Assembly (NCBI RefSeq): GCF_900104355.1
Contig: NZ_FNIY01000007.1
Location: 62,001 to 126,000 of the forward strand
Source of the DNA: Phyllobacterium sp. OV277
Lineage (GTDB): Bacteria > Pseudomonadota > Alphaproteobacteria > Rhizobiales > Rhizobiaceae
Length of the DNA stretch: 64,000 bases
Direction of reading: 5' to 3'
Shown here: positions 36,829-45,648 of the stretch, one piece after another
Position numbering within the stretch: the first letter of the stretch is position 1
How the letters are laid out: every line of letters begins with the position of its first letter
The notes under the pieces: model-generated
The model's input: only the letters and a program-made list of their open reading frames with translations
What the model was told of the DNA's origin: nothing
Database searches by the model: none
Made by a program: the position numbers and the translations under genes

Positions 36829-37403
36829 CGGGCCGGATTGACCGCTTGAAAGGAAATGTCTGTTGCCGTGCCCACCAGAATGATTTCGTCTCCCAATGAC
36901 CATTCGGCCGCACGGGCGGCCATTCTGGCCGGGACCGGCTCTGAACCACCCGGCCCTTCCGGCACGTCATAGGTTGCATGAGCATCGTGGGCCAATATCA
37001 CGGAAAATCCCTTTTGCATCGCCGTGCGTGCCGTCGCAGCAACGCACATTTCCGACTGCATGCCACAGATCGCCAGTGATTCAACGCCGCATGTCGTCAG
37101 CAGATTTTCGAGCTTGGTTCCGTCAAAACCATCATCAAGTGACTTCCGTACAACGTGCTCACCCGCCTTCGCCGGAAAGAATAATTGCCAGCCATCCGTG
37201 TCCGGTTCATCGGGTGCGCCGGGAGATCCGTCATTTTGAACAAAGATAACGGGAACTCCCGCTGCGCGCGCACTGGCAAGAAGCGTTTCAATGGCACCTT
37301 GAAGCTGGATGTGGTCGGGAACGGCAGCGCTTCCTGCGGTGAAGGCAGTTTGCACATCCACAACCACAAGGGCATTGGCCGACTTGTCTTCAATAAACGT
37401 CAA
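36825..37403 (-). CDS. Isochorismatase-family cysteine hydrolase
   Basis: A 192-residue hydrolase with the catalytic triad in place: Asp16 (LVVVDVQ), Lys87 (VRKSLDDGF) and Cys120 (GMQSEMCVAATAR). This superfamily includes isochorismatases, nicotinamidases and carbamoylases; the C-terminal half does not settle the substrate. The start is a TTG at 37403, supported by AGAGGA eight bases upstream; no in-frame ATG precedes the conserved Asp. Single gene. Confidence 0.88.
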   Translation of the reverse strand: MTFIEDKSANALVVVDVQTAFTAGSAAVPDHIQLQGAIETLLASARAAGVPVIFVQNDGSPGAPDEPDTDGWQLFFPAKAGEHVVRKSLDDGFDGTKLENLLTTCGVESLAICGMQSEMCVAATARTAMQKGFSVILAHDAHATYDVPEGPGGSEPVPARMAARAAEWSLGDEIILVGTATDISFQAVNPAR

Positions 37404-37580
37404 GGCTCAGTCCTCTCATTTCGGTCCCGTTGCCCTGATATAGGTAAGGTTGGCTGTTATTCACCGTTTTGTGCGCTTTACATCAAGTAAAGATTCATTG
37501 GAGGTATTCCAAACTAATCAGAAGTATCGCATATATTACGTCTCTCAAAAAAAATCATAAGACACGAGGGGTGGTGGAAC

Positions 37581-37760
37581 ATGCGAACAAGAATTCAGTT
37601 TCTGGTACAACAGAACTGCAAAGAAAAAATTATCGTTCAGACAAAGGAACAAACCGACACGGCTCAATTGAATACTCAGGACAGTGGTGCCGATATGCTG
37701 GCAATGATCCGGCGCATGCGGAGGAAAGAACGAATTAGACTTTTGACATGCAATCGATAA
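37581..37760 (+). CDS. Candidate small basic protein (59 residues)
   Basis: An ATG-initiated frame of 59 codons ending in TAA. The protein starts MRTRIQFLVQQN and ends with an Arg/Lys-rich segment (MIRRMRRKERIRLL). GGTGG lies a few bases upstream, and an AT-rich stretch with ATATAT precedes it. No family recognised. It may be a chance frame; conservation in relatives would decide. Confidence 0.35.
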   Translation: MRTRIQFLVQQNCKEKIIVQTKEQTDTAQLNTQDSGADMLAMIRRMRRKERIRLLTCNR

Positions 37761-38216
37761 TTCCGGTTTACCGCCTGTAACTGTGATTTGACTGTTACAA
37801 GTCAAGGGCTCACATTTAGCTGGCTGCACGTGAGTGCAGCGAGAGGCTCGGTAACTGACACTGATGAAGGCAGGCTACCGGGCCTCGTCAATCAAATCGG
37901 TTGATCATAAATTCAGCGGTTGTTGCAAGGCTGCTGTGTCATGCCTTTGAAGATTGTTAAGTGACGTATCATTTCTGCTCAGAATCTGCCACAAGCACCC
38001 TGCCCGCAAGGGCACGGCGCGACTGCTATCAACTTTAGGATAGGGTCGGGCGGGCTGATTGACGTCTCTCCCGCTGCCACGAAAGAACGTGGCCGCCTAT
38101 AATTTGCAGCAGCGGCAGAATTTAGCCATGGGCAAAAAAACATCCGAGCCGTCATTAACAGGCAATCTTCCTTTGCGAAGTCAGGTCCGATAAATCATCT
38201 GGTCTGGTCATTCATT
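37761..38216. other. Gene-poor stretch with hairpins and a TATAAT box
   Basis: About 450 bases without a convincing gene. It contains TGCACGTGAGTGCA at about 37825-37838, a GCCCGCAAGGGC hairpin near 38003, CCACG/CGTGG with a GAAAGAA loop at 38077-38093, and a TATAAT at 38098-38103. These could belong to a small RNA or to the promoter of the tiny frame that follows. Confidence 0.35.
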
Positions 38217-38330
38217 GTGAAGCGCAACAATTCCCATCAAAGAAGTTTGACTGATAAACTCGTCATCGCCCTATGGACCGTAACGTTCCTGGAACTGATG
38301 CTTTTCTCTCTGTTTGACATTTTCAGTTAG
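38217..38330 (+). CDS. Candidate single-helix membrane peptide (37 residues)
   Basis: A GTG-initiated frame of 37 codons. A basic start (MKRNNSHQRSLTDK) is followed by one hydrophobic helix (LVIALWTVTFLELMLFSLFDIF), the layout of tiny inner-membrane proteins with the N-terminus inside. There is no clear ribosome-binding site, which lowers confidence. It lies between the TATAAT box and the porin promoter region. Confidence 0.28.
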   Translation: MKRNNSHQRSLTDKLVIALWTVTFLELMLFSLFDIFS

Positions 38331-38460
38331 GCGAATCTTATCCGCCGGTCGATTTCCGTTGGAAGACCCTATGAATCCCCGGAAAATTCGTTCTAAATTC
38401 GAGAAGGCCATTTAAGGACAAAACCCGCCACGGGCGATTCCGCGCCCTCATCCACCAGAG

Positions 38461-38715
38461 AGGAATACACCCAAATAATCTTGCTATATTTCAAAAACTT
38501 ATCACATTTTTGTTACAATAACGTGATATGCTTTGTATTTACAGTATTACCATTATTTATACTATATATTTACCAATTGTAAACTTGTAGTTGCAAATCA
38601 GCAACAATAAAAATCCGTTCTTTGCCGACATTACAGATTTGTAATTTGACATTTGACTCTACGACCAAAGTCGCAGAATACGAAATTGTCACTACCAATC
38701 TCATGGAGAGCAACA
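38461..38715 (+). promoter_or_regulatory. AT-rich promoter and leader of the porin gene
   Basis: About 250 bases of very AT-rich sequence upstream of the porin. TTGACT at 38653-38658 and GAATAC at 38676-38681 are 17 bases apart; an overlapping TTGACA is at 38646. GGAGAG at 38705 is the ribosome-binding site. The AT-rich stretch farther upstream may bind nucleoid proteins or activators (inference). Confidence 0.4.
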
Positions 38716-39801
38716 ATGAACATTAAGAGCCTTCTACTCGGCTCCGCTGCAGCCCTGGTTGCAGTCACAGGCGCACGCGCTGCTGACGCAGTTGTCGTCG
38801 CTGAACCAGAAGCTGTCGAATACGTTCGCGTTTGCGATGCTTACGGCAAAGGCTTCTTCTACATTCCTGGTACCGAAACCTGCCTGAAGATCAGCGGTTA
38901 CTTGCGTTACGACGCCAAGGGCGGCGATAACGTCTACACTGGCGGCGAATACGGCACCTGGTGGAAGCGTACGCGCGCTACTGTTCGTTTCGACGCTCGT
39001 TCGGAAACCGAACTCGGCACATTGCGTTCGTACATTGAAACACGTTTCAATTACACGAACGGTGAAAACAGCGGCGGCCTCATTCCTCAGGCTTACATCG
39101 ACCTCGGCGGTTTCCGCATCGGCGTGTCTGACGAAATCTTCGGTTCGTGGACTGGCTATGCAGGCAAGGTCATCAACGACGACGTGATCAACTATCAGTC
39201 CGGCACATCCAACCAGGTTAGCTATACCTTTACCGGTGGAAACGGTTTCTCGGCAATCATCGCTGCTGAACAGGGCCAGGTACAGACTGCAAACTACTTC
39301 AGCTACGACTACCGTATCGACGACTACATGCCACATGTTATCGCCGGTGCTAAGTTCGAACAGGCTTGGGGCGGCGTCTCCGGTGTTGTCGGTTACGACT
39401 CCAAGGCTGAAGAATTTGCTGGCAAGCTGCGTTTGGACGTAAAGTTCACAGACACAGTTTCCGCATTCATCATGGGTGGCTATCAGTCCAACTGGGATGA
39501 TCTGCAGGATAGCGGCCAGCGCAACTGGTTCGGTACTTGGGACGGTGACTGGGCAGCTTGGGGTGGTCTCTCCGCCAAGGTTTCGGACAAGGCAACCGTT
39601 AACGCACAGGTTGCTTACGAATCCGAAGGCACATGGGCAGCAACTGCAAACGTAGCTTACGAACTCGTTCCTGGCTTCGTTATCACGCCAGAAATCAGCT
39701 ACACCAAGTTTGACGGCGACCGTAAGGCTTTTGCTGAAAGCCGTCGTGGCGGTGGCGACGATGCATTCGGTGGCATGATCCGCTTCCAGCGCAACTTCTA
39801 A
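38716..39801 (+). CDS. Omp2-type outer-membrane porin
   Basis: A 361-residue 16-stranded trimeric porin of the alphaproteobacterial porin_2 family. The signal peptide MNIKSLLLGSAAALVAVTGARA is followed by the family start AVEYVRVCDAYGKGFFYIPGTETCLKISGYLRYD, with the two conserved cysteines, and the C-terminal strand ends MIRFQRNF with terminal Phe. It closely resembles Brucella Omp2b and should be a major general diffusion channel. Codon use favours highly expressed codons. A single copy is present here, unlike the Brucella omp2a/omp2b pair. Confidence 0.95.
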   Translation: MNIKSLLLGSAAALVAVTGARAADAVVVAEPEAVEYVRVCDAYGKGFFYIPGTETCLKISGYLRYDAKGGDNVYTGGEYGTWWKRTRATVRFDARSETELGTLRSYIETRFNYTNGENSGGLIPQAYIDLGGFRIGVSDEIFGSWTGYAGKVINDDVINYQSGTSNQVSYTFTGGNGFSAIIAAEQGQVQTANYFSYDYRIDDYMPHVIAGAKFEQAWGGVSGVVGYDSKAEEFAGKLRLDVKFTDTVSAFIMGGYQSNWDDLQDSGQRNWFGTWDGDWAAWGGLSAKVSDKATVNAQVAYESEGTWAATANVAYELVPGFVITPEISYTKFDGDRKAFAESRRGGGDDAFGGMIRFQRNF

Positions 39802-39822
39802 TCCTAACGGATTTGAAGACGT

Positions 39823-39980
39823 ATCCGGGGGCTCGCCCCCGGATCATCAGGCCTTGGCCCAACAAACATTCGAATTGTGTTTGGCAATGGAGAAGGACTG
39901 TATTGCCAAACTGCGATGATGAGATCTCCAGTCACGTCATTTTTTGAAACGGTGAGCTTTGCGGCTCACCGTTTTTTACG
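39823..39980 (+). ncRNA. Candidate structured RNA downstream of the porin
   Basis: Three hairpins follow one another: ATCCGGGGGC/GCCCCCGGAT (39823-39844), GTTTGGCAAT/ATTGCCAAAC with a 13-base loop containing GGAGAAGGA (39879-39911), and a strong terminator at 39947. The exposed GGAGAAGGA could mimic or block a ribosome-binding site. It may be a small RNA made from the porin 3' region or from its own promoter. Prediction from structure only. Confidence 0.35.
39947..39976 (+). terminator. Rho-independent terminator after the porin region
   Basis: AAACGGTGAGC pairs with GCTCACCGTTT over 11 bp around TTTGCG and runs into six T residues. Confidence 0.9.
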
Positions 39981-40078
39981 TTTGCTGCCCTGTGCAAATC
40001 TTTTGATCGACATCTTGTGATTTGGAAGCCAGTCGGTTCCGCGCTATAGTTGCCATCAGAATGCAGGAGGTTACGGAT

Positions 40079-40219
40079 ATGCGTGATCTTGATATCTTGC
40101 TTGCAGTCATTGTGGTTATCTTGCTGGCATACCAGTCGAAACCCTCGCACCGAACCTGGAACCGCAAGAATTTACTGACACATATATCGAATGATCCAGG
40201 CAAGGATCAACCGTCATAG
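40079..40219 (+). CDS. Small membrane protein (46 residues)
   Basis: An ATG frame with an excellent ribosome-binding site (AGGAGG, eight bases upstream). The protein is MRDLDILLAVIVVILLAYQ followed by a basic hydrophilic tail (SKPSHRTWNRKNLL), giving one membrane helix and a cytoplasmic tail. No family recognised. The strong ribosome-binding site and the helix make chance unlikely. Confidence 0.5.
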   Translation: MRDLDILLAVIVVILLAYQSKPSHRTWNRKNLLTHISNDPGKDQPS

Positions 40220-40299
40220 AATTGAGGAATGTCCGTATACCCACAGCATTCGGCTTTCCGGCATAGGCCGGGAGCGGACGTCGTCAGGGAGTGACAAGA

Positions 40300-40476
40300 A
40301 TGGGAGAAGCAATTCTTCATACGCCTCATCATGCCAAGCCAGCCTCGCCAAACACGCTGCAGCAAGCGCGTGGGCAAATTCCTAAAGTCGCCTGCGATCC
40401 GACAAAACTGTCTTCAATCCTGCGATTGGCCAAGGGCGGCTTCAGTCACCGGCGGTTCAAACACGAAGGCAAGTAA
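40300..40476 (+). CDS. Small hypothetical protein (58 residues)
   Basis: An ATG frame with GGGAG eight bases upstream. The protein is basic and hydrophilic (KLSSILRLAKGGFSHRRFKHEGK at the end) and contains one cysteine. No family recognised. It follows the 46-residue gene and precedes a terminator hairpin. A GTG three codons upstream is an alternative start. Confidence 0.4.
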   Translation: MGEAILHTPHHAKPASPNTLQQARGQIPKVACDPTKLSSILRLAKGGFSHRRFKHEGK

Positions 40477-40493
40477 TCTGCATGAGAACAAAA

Positions 40494-40527
40494 GCCCGCT
40501 ACCGGGAAACCGGTAACGGGCATTTTG
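40494..40527. terminator. Terminator between the small gene and the fasciclin gene
   Basis: GCCCGCTACCGG pairs with CCGGTAACGGGC (one mismatch) around GAAA. On the minus strand it is followed by CTTTTGTT, fitting the end of the fasciclin transcript; on the plus strand only ATTTT follows. Confidence 0.75.
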
Positions 40528-40558
40528 GGTGTCTGCCGCAGCGCTTATGGCTGTCTTG

Positions 40559-41116
40559 TTATTTCGGCAGAAGAACCTTGTCGATCACATGAATAACGCC
40601 GTTTGACTGCTGAACGTCAGCGATCGTGACATGGGCAACATTACCCTTTTCATCCTTGATGGAGATTTTGCCACCCTTCTCGCTGACAGTCAGGACGCAG
40701 CCGCCAACGGTCTTGACCTTGTGGGCGCCGCCATCATCCTTGATCATCTTCTTGATTGTCGCTGACATGGCGTCAGCGGCCACCACATGGCAGGTAAGCA
40801 CCTTGGTGAGGGTTGCCTTGTTCTCAGGCTTGAGCAGCGTCTCCACCGTGCCCTTGGGCAAGGCTGCAAAGGCTTCATTGGTTGGCGCGAAGACTGTGAA
40901 CGGGCCCTTGCCCTGAAGTGTCTCGACAAGGCCGGCGGCCTTGACCGCTGCGACGAGCGTCGTGTGGTCCTTGGAGTTAACAGCATTCTCGATGATGTTC
41001 TTGTTGGCATACATCGGCGCGCCGCCAACCATCGGGTTGTCCTTGGCCAATGCTGCTCCACTCAATGCTGTAACCGCCAAAAATCCGGCGAAAATCCCTG
41101 CAGTCAATTTACCCAT
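40559..41116 (-). CDS. Secreted fasciclin-domain protein
   Basis: A 185-residue protein with a signal peptide (MGKLTAGIFAGFLAVTALSGAALA) and one FAS1 domain. The two FAS1 motifs are GPFTVFAPTNEAFAALP (H1) and NGVIHVIDKVLLP (H2). Bacterial members are periplasmic or surface adhesion-type proteins; in rhizobia some influence attachment. Start at ATG 41116. It is transcribed alone and ends at the terminator downstream. Confidence 0.92.
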   Translation of the reverse strand: MGKLTAGIFAGFLAVTALSGAALAKDNPMVGGAPMYANKNIIENAVNSKDHTTLVAAVKAAGLVETLQGKGPFTVFAPTNEAFAALPKGTVETLLKPENKATLTKVLTCHVVAADAMSATIKKMIKDDGGAHKVKTVGGCVLTVSEKGGKISIKDEKGNVAHVTIADVQQSNGVIHVIDKVLLPK

Positions 41117-41287
41117 TTTATTGCTCCACGTTTGCCTCCCCTTTCCCGGGGAATGCTAACAAGTACGAAGCGTTCAGCCGAAAAGTTTCCGGCGTGACAA
41201 TTTATTATTGCGCGTTTTGTCGAAACCGCGAGGGAACATAAGCAGCCCGCACCCGTTATAGGCCTGTCATGCACAGGAGCATAAAGA

Positions 41288-41539
41288 ATGGCAATATTCT
41301 CAAAAACGACCGATGATATTCAGGATGATGTTGAAGCTCAGATTGCGGCTTTGCGCAAGGAAGTATCAAGGCTCACATCCAGCATCTCCGACATGGGCGG
41401 CGAAAAGCTCGACCATGTAAAACGGGCCGCAACCAAGCAGGTTAACTATGCTGCCGATGCAGCCAAGGAAAACCCATTGGCAACCCTTGCCATTGTGGCA
41501 GGCGCAGCGCTGCTGATCGGGCTGATTTCCAGACGCTAA
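41288..41539 (+). CDS. Small membrane-anchored protein, DUF883/ElaB-like
   Basis: An 83-residue protein. An N-terminal amphipathic coiled coil (VEAQIAALRKEVSRLTSSI) leads to a basic linker and one C-terminal helix (PLATLAIVAGAALLIGLIS) ending RR. This is the layout of the ElaB/YqjD/DUF883 group, inner-membrane proteins that bind ribosomes in enterobacteria; that role here is only an analogy. AGGAG precedes the ATG. Followed by a gene of the same layout. Confidence 0.75.
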   Translation: MAIFSKTTDDIQDDVEAQIAALRKEVSRLTSSISDMGGEKLDHVKRAATKQVNYAADAAKENPLATLAIVAGAALLIGLISRR

Positions 41540-41555
41540 ATGGAGGGTGACGGAT

Positions 41556-41864
41556 ATGGATAGTGCCGGGCCAATGCGCGACGAGGAAGACCGGGAACGT
41601 CTGCAACGTGAAATCGAGGATTTGAAGCGTGATCTGGCTGCGCTGACGAAAACCCTCACCAACAAGGGTGTCCAACTGCTGGACGATCTTGAAGGCGATG
41701 AGGATGGCTCGACTTTTGAAGCCATCAAAAATGGCGGACGCCGTGCCGCGCGCGTGGTTGGACATCAAGCCCAGAAAATCGGCGGTATTCAGACACAGAA
41801 CTCCGTATCGACGCTGATGGTTATTGCGGGTCTTGGGATCGCGATAGGCATGTTGGCTCGGTAA
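41556..41864 (+). CDS. Second coiled-coil membrane-anchored protein
   Basis: A 102-residue protein with the same plan as its upstream neighbour: an N-terminal coiled coil (EDRERLQREIEDLKRDLAALTKTL) and one C-terminal helix (STLMVIAGLGIAIGMLAR). ATG 41556 has GGAGGG at ideal spacing; a GTG three codons earlier overlaps that site. The 16-base gap makes cotranscription with the preceding gene likely. The two may form a complex (inference). Confidence 0.7.
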   Translation: MDSAGPMRDEEDRERLQREIEDLKRDLAALTKTLTNKGVQLLDDLEGDEDGSTFEAIKNGGRRAARVVGHQAQKIGGIQTQNSVSTLMVIAGLGIAIGMLAR

Positions 41865-41975
41865 ATTCAGTTCCGGATTTTTTTCAAAATTCTCTGGAAC
41901 TTTCTGCCGCCAGCTTCGTTTCTCTTGTACTGGTCCCCCAACCAGCTAGGCTGAACCCCACAGCCAACCCCAAAT

Positions 41976-42011
41976 CCCAGCTTTCCCCCCCCCGTGAAAG
42001 CTGGGTTTTTT
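41976..42011 (+). terminator. Rho-independent terminator of the coiled-coil gene pair
   Basis: CCCAGCTTTC pairs with GAAAGCTGGG over 10 bp around a C-rich loop and is followed by six T residues. Confidence 0.88.
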
Positions 42012-42050
42012 GTTTGGGGGTGTGGGATTTAGGGATTGTGGTGGTGGTTC

Positions 42051-42195
42051 GTGGTTCGTGGTTCGACAAGCTCACCATGAGGGAGATTGGAGATGCAACG
42101 CTAATCGCAAAGATTGCAGATCACCAATGTTGCAGAATTGGGCTCCCTTGCATCATCCCTCTCCCTCATGGTGAGCTTGTCGAACCACGAACCAC
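42051..42195. repeat. Family A palindromic element, copy 1
   Basis: A 145-bp element with perfect 35-bp terminal inverted repeats that read GTGGTTCGTGGTTCGAC and on through AAGCTCACCATGAGGGAG. The centre holds short A/T-rich repeats (GCAAAGATTGCAGA). It lies between a terminator and the MerR gene and disrupts no gene. Confidence 0.92.
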
Positions 42196-42239
42196 GGACC
42201 ACGGACAATATCCACACAGGCACACGTATGTCAGAGCGT

Positions 42240-42797
42240 TTACCGGACCTGATCGAGCAAACGCTTGCATTCCAGGAGATCGAACAGGGTTTCCTGCAGC
42301 AAAGTCCGGTTGTCCTTGGACAGGCGCTTGCCATCAGCCGCAACCGGGCCTTCATCATCGCCCTTGATCAATCCAAACAGGCGCCTGCCATGATGAGCCG
42401 ATTTCTGCGACCCCATGACGGCAGCCTCCTCAGCCGCATCAGCGCGTTCCTGTTCGGCGGAAATTGCTTCCTCTTCGCGAACGGCAGCCTGCTTCTGTTG
42501 GCTGATAGCTTCAGCCGCAGCAGTATCGCCGCTACCCAGAGCAATAATGAACTGCGCGCCGTTCTCGCGTAAAAGCCGCTGCACGCCCTTGATCGTATAG
42601 CCCTGATCATAGAGGAGATGGCGGATGCCCTTGAGCAGATCCACATCGAGCGGGCGATAATATCGGCGCCCACCACCACGCTTCATCGGCTTGATATGGG
42701 TAAAACGCGTTTCCCAAAAACGCAGAACATGTTGGGGAAGATCGAGATCTTCTGCAACTTCACTGATGGTTCTAAAAGCGTCGGGACTCTTGTCCAT
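42240..42797 (-). CDS. MerR-family transcriptional regulator
   Basis: A 185-residue regulator. The N-terminal MerR helix-turn-helix is [42 protein letters not shown], followed by a helix region and a long Ala/Glu-rich coiled segment (about residues 90-130). No cysteine metal-binding pattern is present. Alphaproteobacteria keep this gene next to ihfA and fabH; its target is not established. Probably cotranscribed with ihfA (124-base gap). Confidence 0.9.
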   Translation of the reverse strand: MDKSPDAFRTISEVAEDLDLPQHVLRFWETRFTHIKPMKRGGGRRYYRPLDVDLLKGIRHLLYDQGYTIKGVQRLLRENGAQFIIALGSGDTAAAEAISQQKQAAVREEEAISAEQERADAAEEAAVMGSQKSAHHGRRLFGLIKGDDEGPVAADGKRLSKDNRTLLQETLFDLLECKRLLDQVR

Positions 42798-42921
42798 GTT
42801 TTCACCCTTTCAGGAGAAAATCTGATTCGACGTCTATTTCAGCGGTTTATGATGTAATTTTCAAGTACAAGGCGAGATTGCCCCACAGCAATCTCGCTCA
42901 GAATGCCTTGAACCGGCTAAT

Positions 42922-43242
42922 TTAGGCCGATTTTTTCTTCCGCGCCTGGTGTGAGCGCAAGATGCGCTGCTTAAGCACATTGGATGCTTTGAACGTCATC
43001 ACCCGGCGAGGCAAAATCGGCACTTCCTCACCCGTTTTCGGGTTTCGGCCAATGCGTTCATTCTTGTCTCTTACCTGAAACGTGGCGAATGACGACAGTT
43101 TCACCGTCTCGCCACGAACAATGGCATCACATACTTCATCGAGGATTGTTTCGACGAGTGAAGCTGACTCCGTGCGCGAAAGCCCTACCTTACGATAGAC
43201 TGCTTCGGCCAGATCAGCGCGCGTAATGGTCTTACCCCCCAT
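42922..43242 (-). CDS. ihfA: Integration host factor alpha subunit
   Basis: A 106-residue DNA-bending protein, the alpha half of the IHF heterodimer. The DNA-binding arm is [25 protein letters not shown], and the N-terminal [22 protein letters not shown] is typical. The DNABII family length fits. It lies in the conserved plsX-fabH-ihfA order. Confidence 0.97.
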   Translation of the reverse strand: MGGKTITRADLAEAVYRKVGLSRTESASLVETILDEVCDAIVRGETVKLSSFATFQVRDKNERIGRNPKTGEEVPILPRRVMTFKASNVLKQRILRSHQARKKKSA

Positions 43243-43365
43243 ACGATCTCTAAGCTCTCGTTTGTTGCAAAACTATCAGGTGGAAGCGGACGTTATAGGA
43301 TCAAATCCGATAGGGCAAGCGGGTAAAAACAGTTGATAAAACAAACCACTGACCCAACCGGAGCA

Positions 43366-44337
43366 TTACCACCGTAGCAGAACTGCACCCCACGTAAAGC
43401 CCCCGCCCATGGCTTCGAGAAGGACAAGATCGCCCTGCTTGATACGCCCGTCGGCAACAGCGGTTGCCAGAGCAAGAGGGACGGAAGCCGCTGAGGTATT
43501 GCCATGCTGGTCAACGGTGATGACGACTTTTCCTTCCGCAAGGTTCAATTTCTTGGCTGAAGCGTCGATGATGCGCTTGTTGGCCTGATGCGGCACAAAC
43601 CAGTCGACATCTTCGGCGGTGATACCCGCTTCCGAGAAAGAGGCCTCAATCACATCGGTGATCATGCCGACAGCATGCTTGAAGACCTCGCGGCCTTCCA
43701 TGCGCAAATGCCCGACCGTCTGGGTCGTGGAAGGGCCGCCATCCACATATAATTTTTGTTTGTGTGAGCCGTCAGAACGCAGATTGGCGGTCAGGATACC
43801 GCGATCGGAAGTCAGTCCGCGCCCTTCATTGCCCTCAAGGATAACGGCACCGGCGCCATCACCAAACAGAACGCAGGTTGTGCGGTCATTCCAGTCGAGA
43901 AGCCGTGAAAAAGTTTCAGAACCGATCACCAGAACGCGCTTGGCCATGCCGCCGCGAATATAAAGATCAGCCGTCGTAATGGCGTAAACGAAGCCGGAGC
44001 ACACTGCCTGCATGTCAAAGGCGAAGCCATGGGTCATGCCAAGACGCGCCTGAATGTCGACGGCAGATGCTGGGAACGTGTTGTCAGGCGTGGAGGTGGC
44101 CAGAATGATCAGGTCAATGTCGTCGGGCGTCATACCGGCATTATCGAGCGCCGCGCGCGCTGCCGCCTCGCCAAGGGAGGCGGTTGTTTCACCCTCACCC
44201 GCGATATAGCGCTGGCGAATACCCGTGCGCTGGACGATCCACTCGTCACTTGTTTCAACGATACCTTCCAGATCGGCGTTCTTAACCAGACGCGCCGGTT
44301 TGGCCGCCCCTACACCTTTGACAACGGACCGGATCAT
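43366..44337 (-). CDS. fabH: Beta-ketoacyl-ACP synthase III
   Basis: Starts fatty-acid synthesis by condensing acetyl-CoA with malonyl-ACP. 323 residues with the catalytic triad visible: Cys113 ([12 protein letters not shown]), His249 ([11 protein letters not shown]) and Asn279 ([10 protein letters not shown]). Start at ATG 44337, nine bases after plsX. Full length. Confidence 0.98.
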   Translation of the reverse strand: MIRSVVKGVGAAKPARLVKNADLEGIVETSDEWIVQRTGIRQRYIAGEGETTASLGEAAARAALDNAGMTPDDIDLIILATSTPDNTFPASAVDIQARLGMTHGFAFDMQAVCSGFVYAITTADLYIRGGMAKRVLVIGSETFSRLLDWNDRTTCVLFGDGAGAVILEGNEGRGLTSDRGILTANLRSDGSHKQKLYVDGGPSTTQTVGHLRMEGREVFKHAVGMITDVIEASFSEAGITAEDVDWFVPHQANKRIIDASAKKLNLAEGKVVITVDQHGNTSAASVPLALATAVADGRIKQGDLVLLEAMGGGFTWGAVLLRW

Positions 44338-44346
44338 TTATCTTTC

Positions 44347-45426
44347 CTACGCCTGTGGTTCTATCTCAGCTTCTGAATCATTCTCGGCCTCGCCCTGAAA
44401 AGCGACACCGACCGGGCTCTTGTGGAAATGACTCAGATCCGAGGCAATCTTATCCAAAAGCTTGTTGCGGGCCATATCATAGCCGACATCAACGGCAGAA
44501 GCGAAGCCAAGTGCGTCGGTTCCTCCGTGACTCTTGATGACGACACCATTCAGCCCAAGAAATACGCCGCCATTGGTCTTGCGCGGGTCCATCTTCTCGC
44601 GCAGGCGATCAAATGCGCCCTTGGCGAACAAATAGCCGATCTTGGCCATCCACGTACGGTTCATACCATCCCGCAGATATTGCGCGAACTGCTTGGCGGT
44701 GCCTTCGGCTGCTTTCAGCGCGATATTGCCGGTAAAACCTTCGGTGACCACCACATCAACCGTGCCCTTGCCGATATCGTCGCCTTCGACGAAACCGTAA
44801 TATTCAAGGCTTGGCAGCGGAATTTCCCGCAGAATGCGTGCCGCATCCTTCACATCGTCCTGACCTTTGATTTCCTCAACGCCAACATTAAGCAGGCCAA
44901 TTGTCGGACGCTCGATCTCGAACAGCGAACGGGCCATGGCAGCGCCCATAACGGCATAATCGACCAGTTGCTGGGCGTCAGCGCCAATGGTGGCGCCGAT
45001 ATCGAGCACAATGCTTTCACCACGCAGTGTGGGCCAGATACCCGCAATAGCGGGCCGTTCGACATTGGCCATTGTCCGCAGGCAGAATTTTGACATGGCC
45101 ATCAGCGCGCCTGTATTACCAGCCGAGACGCATACATCGGCCTCGCCGGTTTTTACTGCTTCGATGGACCGCCACATGGATGACTTCCAGCGGCCATTAC
45201 GCAGGGCCTGGCTGGGTTTCTCGTCCATGCGCACAGACACATCGCAATGATGGAATGTCGAGCTGGCAAGCGTTGGATGGCGATCAAGAACCGGCCTTAC
45301 CTCTTCCTCACGACCGAAGATCACAAACCGGATATCAGGATGGCGCTCCAGCGCCGTTGCCAGACCGGGAATAACGATCTCAGGACCGAAATCACCGCCC
45401 ATGGCATCAATGGAAATTCTGATCAC
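44347..45426 (-). CDS. plsX: Phosphate acyltransferase PlsX
   Basis: Makes acyl-phosphate from acyl-ACP for phospholipid synthesis. 359 residues, beginning [20 protein letters not shown], with [12 protein letters not shown] and [11 protein letters not shown] typical of the family. The start is a GTG at 45426 with AGGA upstream. First gene of plsX-fabH-ihfA-merR; the 220-base gap upstream separates it from the DUF177 gene. Confidence 0.97.
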   Translation of the reverse strand: MIRISIDAMGGDFGPEIVIPGLATALERHPDIRFVIFGREEEVRPVLDRHPTLASSTFHHCDVSVRMDEKPSQALRNGRWKSSMWRSIEAVKTGEADVCVSAGNTGALMAMSKFCLRTMANVERPAIAGIWPTLRGESIVLDIGATIGADAQQLVDYAVMGAAMARSLFEIERPTIGLLNVGVEEIKGQDDVKDAARILREIPLPSLEYYGFVEGDDIGKGTVDVVVTEGFTGNIALKAAEGTAKQFAQYLRDGMNRTWMAKIGYLFAKGAFDRLREKMDPRKTNGGVFLGLNGVVIKSHGGTDALGFASAVDVGYDMARNKLLDKIASDLSHFHKSPVGVAFQGEAENDSEAEIEPQA

Positions 45427-45648
45427 TCTCGATTGTCCTGTTCAGTGAGTATGCTTGCTGGGTTCATCAATGGCTCAAAGACTCGGCGAAAATAGTCAAT
45501 TTCCCTCGCTGCACAACCGGAATCTGCCAGCTGGCTGGCACATAAACTGTAATCATTGTGAAAAACGCTGCTCTTACCCTAGGTATTTTCTGTTCTTATA
45601 GCCCATCTGGGCAGCCTTCGGATAGTCAGCCGCAGGAAATCGTCACAA

